Below are positions 1 to 13,480 of a DNA stretch of 64,000 nt, in pieces (the first letter of the stretch is position 1; the number at the start of each line of letters is the position of its first letter). Source of the DNA: Artemia franciscana (Eukaryota; Arthropoda; Branchiopoda; Anostraca; Artemiidae); contig NC_088867.1 of assembly GCF_032884065.1 (NCBI RefSeq), positions 44,331,453 to 44,395,452 of the forward strand. Direction: 5' to 3'. The translations under genes and the position numbers were made by a program. The notes under the pieces are model-generated. The model saw only the letters and a list, made by a program, of their open reading frames with translations, did not search any database and was not told where the DNA came from.

Positions 1-744
1 GTTTAGGCTTTCATCTTTAGAGTCTCAGGTGCAAAGTCTGGACCCATCGACGCACCACTGCACCCCTCTGGTTTCTAAAAATAATTCAATATTCTTAGCC
101 CCATGTAGAGACCATATCAAATATTAATCTGATAAGAACAGACATTACACTTTTGACCTTATTCAAAAGGCTGAGAATGAACAATGGTAGAAGTGCTGGA
201 AGCACCTGTGGCGTGGATCGTGTCATTTTCGCCAACTATTCACCTGGTTTATCGCTAGAAAGTTGTATATTTCTTTCTGCATCTACTATCTACCACAAAA
301 GGAATCTCATCCATCAATCACAGCATCTTTAAAACTTTTCAATGAGGAAAATTTTGATATGAGCTTAAAACATGGCCACTATTAACAATTCTACCCACAA
401 CAACCGCTCTGTGAAAACATCAAGTTTAAAATTTATTTCAATGAAGATTTATTTATGGATTTTTCTTCCAAATTTATAGATTTACATTTGGTTATCATGA
501 CATATACGGAATTATAAAACTAGACGATAGCTAGGGAACTGCATTTAACTGGGAAAATATATCACAAGATAATTAATAACCTAATTGGCTACCAGCGAAT
601 ATTAAGGTGTACAAAAAATTAACGCTTGCTCCATCCAACTTTAGTTTACAAAAACCACTAGCTACAGCACCCGATGTAGCAGTTTCTTTCATCTCGGCAA
701 TAGTTCATATGCAAAAACAACAGGTTATGAGTTCTGCTGCTTAG
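1..744. other. no gene recognised
   Basis: AT-rich sequence with no convincing coding region. It lies directly 5' of the LINE ORF1 remnant, so part of it may be eroded LINE 5' sequence, but no motif shows this. Confidence 0.4.
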
Positions 745-747
745 GCA

Positions 748-948
748 GTGGAAAAACTGAGAGTTAGTGGATATCTGACGGCCGAGTGTCATAATGCCGA
801 GGTCTGTTCTGAGTGCGCAGGCTCCAACCATAAAAGTACAAAAGAGCAGCCATCCATGCAGAAAAAAAGATGTGTTGTGTGCAAAGCTTCGGATCACTCA
901 TGTTACTCAGTGTCCTGCCCCGAAAATCGGAAGTTGACAGCTGAATAG
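748..948 (+). pseudogene. LINE ORF1 C-terminal remnant with zinc knuckles
   Basis: Sixty-six codons are open. Two zinc-knuckle blocks can be read. The first is CSECAGSNHKSTK (CX2CX4H, with the expected last cysteine missing). The second is CVVCKASDHSCYSVSC (CX2CX4HX6C), followed by P. Tandem knuckles of this kind sit at the C terminus of Gag-like ORF1 proteins of I/Jockey LINEs, where they bind the element RNA. The position just upstream of an endonuclease-RT remnant supports the call. The N-terminal part of ORF1 was not found. Confidence 0.6.
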
Positions 949-1086
949 TACAAATTTAACAGCTTTCAATGAATATTGATTGTTTTCTTTCCGTTATGTC
1001 ATGGCATTCTTGATAAACTACCAGTCCTGGAAAAGTTATCCGAATCCCTTGGTGTCATCTGAATTCAGGAGCACTTATAGACGGAT

Positions 1087-1515
1087 TTGAATTCTCAACT
1101 TTTATGCCCTTCATTTAACGTGACAGTACATCTTTCCCCTGCAAGAAGATTTAAAGCTAAAGGAAGGACAAGTGGTGGTTTAGCCGTCCTGACAACTTGT
1201 CAATCAGAATTGTTCGAAATGTGTAATTACTATCTTGCTGTGACGGTTGATAACTTGGTAATAGTCAATCATTATCTTCCAACCAATTACAGGGACGAAG
1301 CTTCTGAAAGCAAACTCGCTATCGCTTACAAAATGGTGGCCAAACTGTTAAAAAAGATCGAGAAGATGAACAGAAACTGTACACTTATCGGAGAATTTAA
1401 TCGTGATCTACTTGAGAATCCAAGTGCTAGTACTAAAACGTTTCTATCTATTCTACTAACCAGTTATTCGATTGTACCGAAAGACCGAAATTATTCGTTT
1501 ATTTCAACTTCTTGA
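1087..1515 (+). pseudogene. LINE ORF2 endonuclease domain remnant
   Basis: This is a 142-residue open stretch from the apurinic-like endonuclease domain of LINE ORF2, which nicks the target DNA. The segment GRTSGGLAVL corresponds to the common GRxSGGLAxx strand. VIVNHYLPTNYRD is the mid-domain core, and CTLIGEFNRDL corresponds to the GDFN catalytic block, with Asp replaced by Glu. The stretch ends in a stop at 1513, but homologous-looking sequence (a FDHLV-like block) continues after it, which indicates a point nonsense mutation. The altered GDFN and the stops make it non-functional. Confidence 0.7.
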
Positions 1516-2349
1516 AGCACGTCTAATTTCGACCATCTAGTCTGTCTCCATCCTCTTAATGCAGATCTTATTGTTAAAGTCGGCTTGAATGGTGAATATA
1601 GCGACCATACCCCTTTGTTCCTGTCGATCCCTGTCCGAGATATTCCCTCTTCTGAATTTGCCAAAAGGAAATCAAAATTTTTACGTGTTAAATCTTAGGA
1701 CAAGATTGATAAGGGTATCTTCCAAGGGGAGTGTGACTTCATGCTTGATAAAATTCGAGTTCCTTTTCAACTACTCAAACGGCAACCTGGGATGGACGAG
1801 TCTGACATTCTTATTGAATTGAATTTTTAATGTGCGCAGAATACCCTCGCTCTAAAAAATGCCGAGAAAATCACTGTCCCAGTGAGAACGCGTAGGTCTG
1901 CAACCAAAAAATTTGAATGGTCCAGTAACGGGAGCCTCAAATCCCCTTTTCAGTCTTCGGAAATTCGGTTATGTCTGTGGAATGATTGTGATAAACCTAG
2001 GAACGGAGTTGTAAATACTTTACGGTTGCTTACTAAGCGGCACTTTCATAAGGAGCTCAAAGTTCACCGGGTTGGCCAAAGTGTTGCAATTGCGTAATTG
2101 ATAGCAAATGACCCTAATAAGTAATGGAAAACTATTCAGGCAAAAAATGAAACTCGGGAAAGCAAAATTACAATTATCGAGAACCAGTAACATTCATATT
2201 TCAAAATTCAGTTCACCGAACCCAATGTTAACAGTCTCAAGAAATTTGAAACGGAGAATAATTGCTTACGTACTCCTGGATCGCATACCTTTGTAGTAAG
2301 TTCTAGTGAATTACGTGACGTTATAAGAAAGCTTAACAAAAGATAATCT

Positions 2350-3390
2350 ATGTGTTATGATGGCATATGCGCCCTTCATTTACAAAATGGGTCTGATAAG
2401 CTTATGCGTGATCTCTCTTTGTTGTACCAAATAGTTTCTTGCTCCGGTATAGTTCCAGATTCTTTTTGTGTTGGTCTTATTCCACCGATTCTCAAAAAAG
2501 GGAAGGATCCGTCTGAATGCTCATCGTATCGACCTATAACTGTTTCAAGCGTTTTTGCTAAGGTGTTTGAATTACTTTTAATTAATAATCTACGTTCTCT
2601 CTGTTATATTCCTCCTCTCCAGTTTGGCTTCTAGCCTATGCTCGGTTGCTTCCATGTTCTATAATGTCATTGCAATTTGTTGATCGATGCAGATAAATCC
2701 AGTGGTACTCTAGCACCTGGAACATACGATGTTGGTAAAGCATTAGATTTGTTGTTATATCCACAAGCAATGAATGAGCCTTCGAACCGTGGTCAATCGC
2801 TAGATTTAGTTAGACCTCTTCTGTACATGTACCGCCATACAAAAGCAGAAACACGTATACCTGGAAGCAATTTGCTGAGTGATGATATACCAATTCATAT
2901 CGGGGTTAGGCAGGGTGTAGCTACTTCTCCCACGGTTTATAATAATGCAACGCTTCCAGCTCGGTGACAACTTTCTTCATGCTGAATATATAAAGGTACT
3001 GCTGAATATAATCTGTCGATATTATGTTATGCAGACGACATTTTTAATGTTAGATAAGTAAAGCCTTGTGTTAAGTTGAATTATCTTGGCCTTCCTATTA
3101 GAAAAAATCTGAAGAAAACTAGGCCTTTGATGCTAGAAAATATGGAAATTAAAATCCGTCGTGCATATGGTACAATTGTTAGTTCTCAGTTTCATTTAAT
3201 TAGAGCCCATCTTGCGAGGATTTACAATAGTGTTGTCCTGCCACATATTCTGTATTTACTACATTTTTACCCTATATTTAGTGAATCAGACCATCTTAGG
3301 ACGAAGCGTGTTTTCTTAAAATTTACTAAGTCTCTGTTACAAGTTCCTCCGTGGACCCATAACTCCCATATGATGAAAAAAAAATAGCTT
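2350..3390 (+). pseudogene. LINE ORF2 reverse transcriptase remnant
   Basis: Three shifted reading frames together cover the reverse transcriptase. Residues LIPPILKKGKDPSECSSYRP (2470-2540) are the RT-1/2 block, with the typical K-x-x-D-x-x-x-Y-R-P-I spacing. A degenerate motif A (DVGKALDLLL) follows at about 2725-2755. GVRQGVATSPTVYN (about 2902-2944) is the GxxQG block. LCYADDIFNV contains the catalytic YADD at 3028-3039. YLGLPI to HILYLL (3076-3270) is the thumb region. At least three frame changes and several stops separate these blocks, so no enzyme can be made. Confidence 0.8.
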
Positions 3391-3608
3391 TTCTGACCTG
3401 TATGCTAAGTTACCTGAGCTGAATGTACACATGTACCATAAGCAAACCGGCCATGAATGGCAAAACGTTGTTTTTTGGCGTAGAATTATTTTTGTTTGTT
3501 TTTTAGAATGTAATTACGATATGTTGTTTCTTTCTTTTTTTCTTTTTTTTAATGTACTCCAACACTTCATTATTCTGTATGATGGGTTGTAAATAAATAA
3601 ATATATAC

Positions 3609-6600
3609 ATACAATCAGCAAATGACACTTGTAAAAAGTGCTGGTGCCATATGATCCCTGACATGTTCCCCAAACAATGTTTCGAAATGTTTGGACTTTC
3701 CTCTCTTGTGTGTGGAGTAAATAGAATCCTGCTCTATAATTTATTCTTTGATAAGTCCTATAGGACACTATATTAGTTAACAATGCAGTCCCTAGATCGA
3801 GATTGATAACTATTTGAAAATGGTTTAACTGATATAATGTTTGACAAAACTAAAGGCATCATTTTGTTGGATTTGTATGGCGTTCCAAGATTTGAGTATT
3901 GTACGAACGGGGAGTGTATGTTTAGAGTGGACCTTTGCTGAACCACTTGCTGAGATCATTGCAGTAATCTCAATAAATCAATTAGAAACTTACCGGTAAA
4001 TCACTTCCGAAGGAAGTTTTCTTCAAGACCTCGCACCATGGCCACAAACCAAATAATAAGGGTATTTAATATAAATGCGCACATGTTCAAATACAAGTTC
4101 TATTGTATACCTTCGGATTTTCTTGAAAAAATTATAAGTATTAACAATACCCTTACCGTTGCTAATAGCAGTCCATTGAACGTAAAGACGGGCCATTGGT
4201 TATGAATCTTTCAAATAGCGAAGAATATAGTATTTTGATCTTCCTGGCCCACCATACGCATTCTACACTCTGCATATCAACAGCTTTATTATTCAAAACC
4301 AGAAAAGAGTATAAGATTTAATGACTAAAAGCTGTGGTTTTCATGCACTATCAATTTCTTTTTCGGATGCTGTAGCTATTTTCACAGTGAATTTCTTAAC
4401 ATTTAGGTAGACAACCCTCGCCTGAATGACTTCCTAATGTAAAATACACTTTCATGCCCGTATAATAGAAATACTTTTAAATTTGTATATTAATTAAAAT
4501 GTATACAAATCAAAATGGTTTTATTCTCCTCTTTAGATTTCTTCTTCTATGCATAGATAGCTATCGAGAACAACTTACGGTATCAGATCAATACTACAAT
4601 TTGTTTTTTGCCTTTATTTATTTAACAGACATCTTAAAAAAAAATTTAACTTTGCAAAAGACCAAATGTGTGGTTTGTTTCAGTAAATTCCTAGTTTTGC
4701 ATAGTCCTAAAAATACAGGGATATAATTAGTCAGTTTGCGTACACTAGTTCCATAAATATTTATTGCATAGGCTGAGAGGCAAGTATCATTGTTTTTTTT
4801 AAATTTCCATTTGTTCTTTACTTTCACGCAGAAAACTTTTTTTTTATTAGAAGGAAAACTTTTTAAAGGCATTTTTGTAGAATTTAACTTTTGAAATTAT
4901 CTTTTCCTGATGACTAAATGGGTTAGTTTAAGATTAATAGTTTACATGCTTAGAATCAATATTAAAACTTATTATTTGGAGGAATATTTTGTTATCAATA
5001 ATCCATTTTGAAGTTAGTTTTCAAGAGTCACTTTTTAGTTTTTCCATTACCACGAATATGTTGAAAAGAAAACTGCGTGGGCTGCTTTTAATTATCTCTT
5101 GAAAATAAAGATTCCACGCGTAGCTTCTTTTATAAACGCTGTAAAACGAGGTAAGAGCTAATAAAGGAGGAAAATAGGGTCATAAAATGTACATAAGAAG
5201 TAAATTAGCGAAGTAGAAATTAAATCCACAGGGATCCTTAGCAAAGGATTGTTAGGCTAGCGATGAAAATTTCCCCTGATGATTTGAAAGGAGGTGCTTT
5301 CAGAAACCTGGTACGGTTGTAATGTAAGATGCAGCGTGGTGCCAAGTATTCGACTACAATATGGACATAGTTAGCCTGAAATTGAACTGACAAGAGAAAA
5401 AAGGGCCTTTTTTATAAAATATACATGAAAAGGATATTAGCCCTGTACAGAGCTTGAGCGGGTTAAAAAATGTCATCATTCGTAATTCGTGTATGCAGTG
5501 TGGAGGATGACCATGAGCAGACTAAAAATAATTGTAAATGTTTCAGTATATTAAATATAACCTAGTCTCAACAAAACATTTTTCCAAATCAGTAATCACC
5601 AGTCAAAATTTCAAATCAAAACTATGATTTCGGTGAAAGGCAAAGCAAATTAGCAGAGTTAATTAATCGGCTCTATAGAATTTTTTATTAATTTTTTTTT
5701 TCATGTGATTTTATTTGAAAATTTTTTCATTAAAATTATTCACTAAAGTTTTATTAAACTATTCCGTTTCAGTTTTAACAAGAAAAGCTACTAAAGTTTA
5801 TTTTTAAATTTAGAGAATTTTCAACTATTTTATGTTTTTTATGTTGTTATGTTTTTATGTTTTATCTTTTTTTTATGAAATGGTCTTCATTTCCTGTGGA
5901 TGTTCAGCTGTTGAAGTGTTGCATGCTATTTCAGCTTAAGTTGTTTCATTCTATTTTTGTCATGTTGTGGAGGTCTATATTTCTTTACTCCATCTGGAAA
6001 TGTAATAAAACTGCTACCATTTATCTTATATTAGTAGAACCTTTGAACAATAATAGGAAAATAAACAACTTATTTATCGATTCTGTCCAGGCCAAACGTC
6101 ATTCATACTTAATAAAGTTAGTGCCTCTAATTTTTCTTGTATTACTATTGTTTTTCTTTGGAGGGAAAATGCTTATTTCTTGGAATGTTCTTCCGTGAGA
6201 TTGTTGTGTATAGATTAAGAAAAAAGTAAAATGCTTGGCTTATAAAAACGGTTCTAAATTTTGCGTCTAGAATATGGACTGTAATAGAATAAGCTATTGT
6301 GTCTTAGTAGGTGTCCATTCTCGTTAAACGGTGGCATTTTTTTATGTTATCAGTTAGGCAAATGAAACTCTATATTTTTATCAGACTGAAAAGTCTCTCA
6401 TCCAGAGGGACTCATTCAGTTTTAAATAAGATTTTATTTGGCACATATTTCAAACATCTGAATATGTATTATTTCGGACAAACCCATTTTCAGGAACAAA
6501 TTTGTGAGAATGAGAATGTTGGGAGGAAAGAACTTTGAAAAGAGGCAAAAATAGCTAAACAGGTTATATGAAAAACATAAAAGACAACAGGGATATTCAT

Positions 6601-9060
6601 AAGATAAATATTTAGATTCGAAGAGAGTAAAGGCCCAATTGTCCGTGCCTGTATGAGGTTAAAACACTGAATAAAGCAGAAATTTGTTCCTACCATCTCC
6701 ACTTAGACTAAGAGAGGCTCTTCGAACTGAATGAGAAACTCCCATAGATTCGTCAATATAGGCACTCCTGTCGGTTATGATTGATTAGTACTTAACTTTT
6801 CCCTGGAAATGAAGGAAAAGATTTAACGAACCGGCTGTTAGACTCAAATAAAAGATATATTGCTATTTTATTCATTTGATTTGAGAACCACCAAGACATT
6901 AATTCTTCCTTATAAATAGTAAATTACACTAAGATTTTGACTACATTAATTGTTCGCAAAGATGAAGTTATATAAGTTCACTTTGGCAGTCGTTGCAAAT
7001 AATTTTCTTTCTTCTCAAAATTCAACACACAAAAAAAATTCTTAAGAACACTATAGAGAAAATTTGAAGCTTGGAGAGAACAAAAATAAGCTTAAAATAG
7101 GATCTCACATCTAAAACGAAAATGAAGTCGTATGAATAAAGAAAAAAAAAATACTGGTCACATTCCAAAACCCCAAGCTGAGAATTTTAAGTTCCCAAGC
7201 TTATTCCAATCGAGCCAAGCTTAGATGGAGGTAAATTTTGATGATTTGTCAATACTTTCTCAAAGTCCAGGATGAATTCAATCTCAGTGAAGATGGAGCA
7301 ACAGGAGTCCCTAAATTTTTGTCAGAAGCTCGCTTATCAGGAGGTGGTTTGGAGTTACAGCCAAACTTGGTGAGGACTGAAAGTTAGGCACGCAGCGGTG
7401 CTTCCTTTAGGTTTAAATTTATTAATAAATAAACAAGTGAATTAATAAAAATGAAAATCGACGGTGAAGACCAGATTAAATGAAAATTTAGAAGCACAGC
7501 TTTGGCAGATTCTCGTGAAGCATTGCAACAACCGTGTTCTATAGATCATAGATTCAGAGTAATACCACCAACAAGATCCTATGAGATGGGACTTGGACTT
7601 TAACTTTTTAAAGGTACAACAAACTTTCTAGTTGCGGAATAGGGTCAAATATACATATTAAGATTCTTTAGGTCACATATCAGGATCGGAATTATATTTT
7701 TAAGGCCCTTCCCTGACAAGGATGAAATCGAGCATGAACACACAAGATCATAACTATAACTTTTGATCAAAATGTTTTAATGAGCTCCGTCAGGCCATCT
7801 ATTAACTATGCTTTTAAAAAGAAAATTTGATATCTTTATTCCCTCTCTTTTCCTAAATGTCAAACAAGGTTCGCACCGTAAAAAAGCACCACACCGAGCC
7901 GTGCTCTCAGTTCCGACCTTCTTCGTTGTAACGTGATATCTCCTCCTGGCAAATGTAATCTTGAAAAGAATTTAGGGACCCCCAGGGACAGCTAGCTCCT
8001 GGAGGTCGAATTGACTCAGGACTTAGAATAGGCATAAATAGGACATTCAAACCTTGAAATTTCAAGATTTAATTTGTATCAAGATTGCTCCGACCTTTTG
8101 AACATTTTTCATTCTTTTAATATTATAGAAATATTCTTATGCTAACGAGTTTTGATGTGTAGCTTTACTATTTATGATCCATACATATTTGGGATAAATA
8201 TAAAAAAAATATCGTTTATTGTTGCCTACACATTGTCATTGTCTTTTCATGTTGAAGAGTTTTAGTTTCTAAAGGAAAGTGCCTTACTCAATCTTAAAAT
8301 TTAAGTTGAAAAATATCAAATAAAAAATTGCACACATTGTTGCAAATTAGATTAGATATGTTTTAAGCAGATATGCTTAATAGCTTCACCACAATCTTTA
8401 TTTCTAGAGTTAAAGTTTCTTGTAATACACATTTCAAGTTGTTACTCAAGACCCTTATGAAACCCATGCTAAGCAAAAACAAAAGAAGAAAAAACAGAGA
8501 CTTAGGTATCAAAAAGCATCATTCTACAGGATAATTAATCCCCCCATGGCCTTGCAAAAGGGATGAGGGAAAGGCATTAAGGATTTATTCTATTAAAAAT
8601 CAAACAATTTAAATGGTTCGATTAAAAACCAGAGGCTAATATTAGAAACTAGAAGTTTGGAAACAAAACACTCTCGGAAAGTATCTCTTAAATATTGTTT
8701 AATTAACACCACATCTAAATTATTGAAGGCTATTTGTGAAATATATACAATACTCACTGTGTTTTGTGTCAAGACACTCGTATTGCAATTTCTGCCACAC
8801 ATATACGATAATTGACTGCAAAACCCTATAAATCTACTTTGACAGAAATAAAACACAACTTGTGAATTGGTTTTTACAGCCTTTTTCTGTAGAAAAGTAC
8901 CATAATATTCAAATTGTCACCATCAGAAAAATTTTAAATCTTGCCATTGATAGACATCAAATTTTATTGTATTTTTTAAGTGAATTTTTTGTAAGCTTTC
9001 TCAACAAGAGAAGTTTTTCAAAGGAAATCAAAGAGCTTCAAGAAACCCAAGATGAACAGA
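3609..9060. other. long stretch without recognised gene or repeat
   Basis: Strongly AT-rich unique-looking DNA. The longest open frames (for example 5857-6198, 113 codons, rich in Phe, Leu and Ile) have T-rich composition typical of chance frames and show no motif. No RNA gene, tandem array or transposon terminus was recognised. Confidence 0.4.
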
Positions 9061-9720
9061 AATAAAGGCGAGTAATCATTTAAGCATTAAACTACCAGAA
9101 ACCATAAAAATAGGTAAATGAAACCCTAAACAAACAAACATTACAATAAATAACTGAGTCCGGCTAAAAAGATCAGATATTAAGAGGAGCGGGACTGATA
9201 CCCGCAATGCCTTTTAGATACTGAAAAATAATTTGCAATTTACTGAAAACAGTCCTTATTTGAACTAAGTGTTTTCATTTCTCATAATATCGAAAAAAGA
9301 GAAAAAAACCACATCTTAAATAAGAGTTAGCGTAAAAAAAGAAAATTAATGTAGATTGTCAGATTAATATACATGCTGATATTCATTCTTGAAGGTCTCA
9401 ATAATTTTAATTTATTAAATTTAGAAAAAAGAAAAAAACAAAATGTAATTTATTTTCAGTAATGTGCAAATCTATCTTTTGGCCTTTAAAAGGCACGGGA
9501 TTGTTATCCCCACTCCTCTTATCTTCTACACGTTTTGAGTTTGACGCAGTTATTTATTACAATTGCTTCTCGTATTGGGGTTTCATTTATTTAATTATTG
9601 TGTTTTATGATAATTCTACGCAAAGATTATTTAGCTTTATTTATGCTCATCTTTGGTGTAAGATGAGTTTTACTTTTCTTTTAAAATTTCTTCCGTGGTA
9701 TTTTTTTAAATTAATTTCTG
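9060..9720. repeat. diverged inverted repeat of an interspersed element
   Basis: Sequence at about 9060-9250 reappears inverted at about 9465-9690. Matching blocks include AAGATGA..AATAAAG, AAATGAAACCC, CAATAAATAACTG and AGAGGAG.GGG..GATA-CCCG. A third, single copy in the right-arm orientation is at 57950-58290, so this is a dispersed element present here as a head-to-head pair around a spacer of about 200 bp. No coding capacity is seen. The class is unknown; a MITE or LINE-tail origin are both possible. Confidence 0.55.
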
Positions 9721-10079
9721 TTTATTTTTAATTGACTTTGTATTGGCTCAAAAAGGAATATTTTCAGTTTTTCTATAAGAATTCAAGTTTTGGCTTGCTA
9801 TTTATATGTTTGAAAAAATGTTTCAAACGATTTTTAATAATATACACTCTTTTGACAATATGGAAACATATCCTCCTCAACTTCTCCTGAAAATTTAAAC
9901 CTATTCTCTTTCTAAGATGCTGCACCTCTGCTATTTGAACGTCCTGGATTTGCATACACCCTTTTGACACAGATTAATAGAAAGAGCAGAATGGGTAATA
10001 GTAGTAGCTTTGGAAGATTTAATTTTCCTCCCTCAGTCATTTCATCCGAATATCCTAAGGTGTTACAGTTCTTTCAGGG

Positions 10080-13000
10080 TATTACCGGAGGTAGAGGTGA
10101 AACTTCACCCTAAGGTAAAATTTCAGTCGAATACCCTAAGGTTTTGCTGGATGTTGCTGATACATCCCTTTGATAAACCACAGCCATATAGTGTTTTGAC
10201 TAATTTCAATACCAGACTCTCCATTTTCTGAAAGTTTTATTAATAACCTTAGCATTACCAATGGTACTATGTCATAGTGAAAAAAAATTATAGTAGGAGC
10301 TTTGAGGGCAATATTAATAATACCAGCAGTAGCAAAAGTATTAATAGCATCAATAGTTTTCATATACTGCTTTTTCGTCTAGATCAACATCCAATACTCA
10401 TACCCTGACAGTTTCACTTAATACACCCTTTTGATAACCTTAATACACATAGTGTGCTTTGGTTTAGCCCAAAGTTTAGCCCCTGAACAGTCCCAGGAAA
10501 ATCGACAGTAACCATTAGCTTCAGTAACACCAGTACTATTAGCCGTTGCAGATTAGTTGTACTACTACTACTTACAGTAGAACTATACGTACAGCGCCTT
10601 TTAAGTAATTCAACATATGCGTTGTCTAACCCTGAAAGTTTCAGTATAAGACTCTCAGTTGTTCCTGAGATGCTACTGATGAGCCTTTGTGACAACATAG
10701 GCTAGCGTCTTTCAATATATTTCAACATCCGCCTCAATATTATTTGAAAATTTCTTCTTAATACTGTTAAGCTTAGTAGTAGCATTCGTTATAGTAGTAG
10801 ATGTATTATTAGCATGCATATAGTACCTATTGGTTGGCTCAACGTCCCCCTCAGCATTCATTGGAATTTTCAACTTAATAATCTAATTTGTTCTTGGGAT
10901 ATAGCTGCTACACTTTGAGATAGTACCGTAACAACAATAATCTCGTGTTTCGATTTAGTTCAAAATCCTCTTCGAAGTTTTTTACCGTAACAGCCTTAGA
11001 TCCAGTTGTAATACTAGCAGTAGTAATATTAATACTAGTAGTTGAAAAAGTAGTCATAGTAGTAGTTGTAGTGGTAGTAGTACTTGCAGTAGTATGCAAC
11101 ATGATGCCTTTTGTTTAGCTCAACATCCCCCTTAACATGTCCTGAATCTTTCAACTTAATAACTTAGACCATTCCTGGTTTATTGCTGATGCTCCCTTTT
11201 GACAACCTATTTGCAGAGAATACGTTTTGATTTAGTTCAATATCCCTCTAAACATTTCCTGAAAGTTTCACCTTCATACCCTTAGCTTTAGTAGTATTAG
11301 TAATAGTAGTTGTAGCAGTCGCAACAGAAGAAGCAGTAGTATTAATAGTAGTAGGAGTAGTACTATTACTAAAAAGCAGGATGCAAATACAGTCTTTGGG
11401 TTAGTTCAACGTGACTACAGACCATGCCCTATAAGTGTCAACTCGTTCCTAAGACATTACTGCTACACCTTTTTTACAACCTTCTTGCATATAAAGTGTT
11501 TTGGTTTAACTCAACTTCCTCCTCAATATTCCCTATATTTTTCGTCTCCATACCCCTGGCCGTAGTGGCCTCGATACTCTAGGCTGTTCCTAAGATATTT
11601 CTCAAATATGATTTTTTAACACCTTGCAGGCATGTAGTGTGTTTTGATTTAATTAAACATCCCCAAAATATTCCCCGAAAGTTTCACCTTAATCCCATTA
11701 GCCCCAGTAGTAGCGGTACTCATTAGGGCAGCAGTAGCAGTAGTGTGTATATAGTTCCTTTTAGTTATTTCAACATCCCTCTCCACATCCCCTGAAAGTT
11801 TCAACTTACTACTCTTAGCCGTTTCTGAGATATTACTGTTACACCTTTGTGACAACGTTTATGAACTTAGTATGCTTTAATTTAGCCCAACATTCCGAAA
11901 AGATTCCCTAAAAGCTTTATCTTAATGCCTAGCCACAATAATAATAATATCCGTAGTAGTAGCATTTGTAAAAAACACTATTAGCTTTATGCACATAGCA
12001 CCTTTTGTTTTGTTCAAAATACCCCTTAGTATATCCTGAAACCTTCAACCTAATACCATAAGCAGTTCTTAAGATATTGTTGGTACGTTCTTTTGGTAAC
12101 CTGCGTGCTAATACTTTGTTTTAACTTAGCTCAACATCCTCTGAACGTTCCCTTAGATTCTCATCTTAATACCATTTGCTTTAGTAGTAATAGTGGTAGC
12201 AGTAGTAACAGTAGTAGCAGTATTAGTAATATTAGTAGTAGCAATTAGTAGTAGCAAAAGTAGTTGTTTTTGCTACTTTGCCTTTTGGTTCGTTCAACAT
12301 CCACCACAATATGACATGTAAGTTTCAATTTAATATACGCCTGGCTATACTCCTTAATTATTCAACATCCACCACAACATGACCTGTAAGTTTCAACTTA
12401 ATACCCTAATATACGCCTGGCTATACTCCTTAATTATACGCTCTCTTTACAACCTGTATGCACATAGCGTGAATTTAAAATTATATGTATTTTATTTGTA
12501 TAGTGTAATTTAATTCAAATTGCTCCTTAGTACTCCCTATAATTTTCGTCTGCATATCCTTAATCTTAGTAGAAGTGGTTCTCACAGTAGTAGTAATTGA
12601 ACTAGTAGTAATAGTAGTGGCAGTACCAATAGTAGCAGTAGCAGCTCTAGTATGCACATATTGCCTTTTGGTCAGTTGAATATCCCCCACATGGTCCCTT
12701 CTTGCTTCAATCTTCAACCTGTTGCTATAAGCCTTTTCTAAGATGTTGCTGAATAACCCTTGGAAAACCTGTTTACACAGAGTGAGTTTTGATTTACTTC
12801 AACTCCCCGTCAACATTCCCTGAAATTCTCACCTTAATACCCTTAACCTTAGCAGCACTCCCAATAAAAGCAGTAGTTGTAGTAGCAGTGGGAAGGGTAG
12901 TAGTAGTAGTAGCAGTAGTGATAGCAGTAGTAGTAGTAATAGTAGTAGTATTAGCAGCAGTAATAGTAGCTTGCAAATATTGCATTTTAGCCAAATGATC

Positions 13001-13140
13001 ATCCCCTAATCATTCCCTGAAAGTTCCAACTTAATACCCTAAGCCATTCCTCAGATAAGTCTTTTTGACAATCTGCATGGACACAGTATGTTTTGGTTTA
13101 ATTCAACACTCCACAGCATTCCTTGAAAGGTTCAGCTGAA
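10080..13140. repeat. 12-unit tandem array with embedded (GTA)n-type tracts
   Basis: About twelve degenerate units of mean length near 260 bp (spacing 145-350). Each carries the block CTTTTGACAACCT..CACATAGTGTGTTTTGGTTTA, seen near 10170, 10430, 10690, 10910, 11195, 11470, 11615, 11855, 12090, 12440, 12760 and 13055. Between blocks lie CCTGAAAGTTTCA(C/A)CTTAATACCC and a polymorphic GTA/GCA/ATA trinucleotide tract. The Thr-rich and Val-rich open frames in this region are products of those tracts and are not proteins. A single unit occurs at 58440-58680, again just upstream of the modular family. Confidence 0.75.
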
Positions 13141-13159
13141 TGTCCTTGGCTTTTTTGGA

Positions 13160-13480
13160 CACCAAAGGTCATAGATGAATTGCATAAATTACAGCCCTTT
13201 TCCCTGGGATTGTAGGAGGAAGGGGGGATTGATATTCCCAAAGACATTGTAATTGAAACTTTCAACAATGCTCAACAAAATGGCTATCTTGAAGTTTTGA
13301 TCAAACAAACTATATGGAACAAGAGTGTAAGAGTGGGTCTGATTGTCCTCCAATCACTTTTGATTCTTAAAAAGGGCAATAGGACTTTTAATTCTTATAA
13401 AATTGAGCCCCTTCCGAAGTTTTTACGACAACTCCTTCCACATGAAATGCCTTTGAGAAAGAAAAAAAACAAAAAGATGA
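13160..13480 (+). repeat. fragment of the modular interspersed family (right-half module)
   Basis: CAACAAAATGGCTATCTTGAAGTTTTGATCA, the GATTGTCCTCCAATC block and CTTAAAAAGGGCAATAGGACTTTTAATT match the internal part of the copies at 32460-32680 and 59620-59830 (motifs abbreviated by position here). The fragment directly follows the tandem array, as in the 58.4-60.2 kb copy. It is cut off near 13480 and lacks the hairpin end. Confidence 0.6.

Larger units (their letters stand above)
745..3608 (+). mobile_element. decayed non-LTR retrotransposon (LINE), near full length
   Basis: Pieces of ORF1 and ORF2 follow one another on the plus strand in the expected order: CCHC zinc knuckles (about 748-948), endonuclease (1087-1515), RT fingers and palm (2350-2967), the YADD catalytic motif (3028-3039) and the RT C-terminal part (3076-3387). 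The 3' end is AT-rich and finishes in a TAAATAAATAAATA tail near 3590-3605, as expected for target-primed LINE insertion. The pieces lie in different frames with stops between them, so the copy is dead. CCHC ORF1, APE-type endonuclease and an AT-repeat tail fit the I/Jockey/CR1 group; the exact clade is not assigned. Confidence 0.85.

Noticed and set aside
10908-12998. Thr/Ser-rich and Val-rich ORFs resembling mucin-like or membrane segments
   Set aside because: They come from GTA/GCA/ATA trinucleotide runs in the tandem array; frames change from unit to unit.
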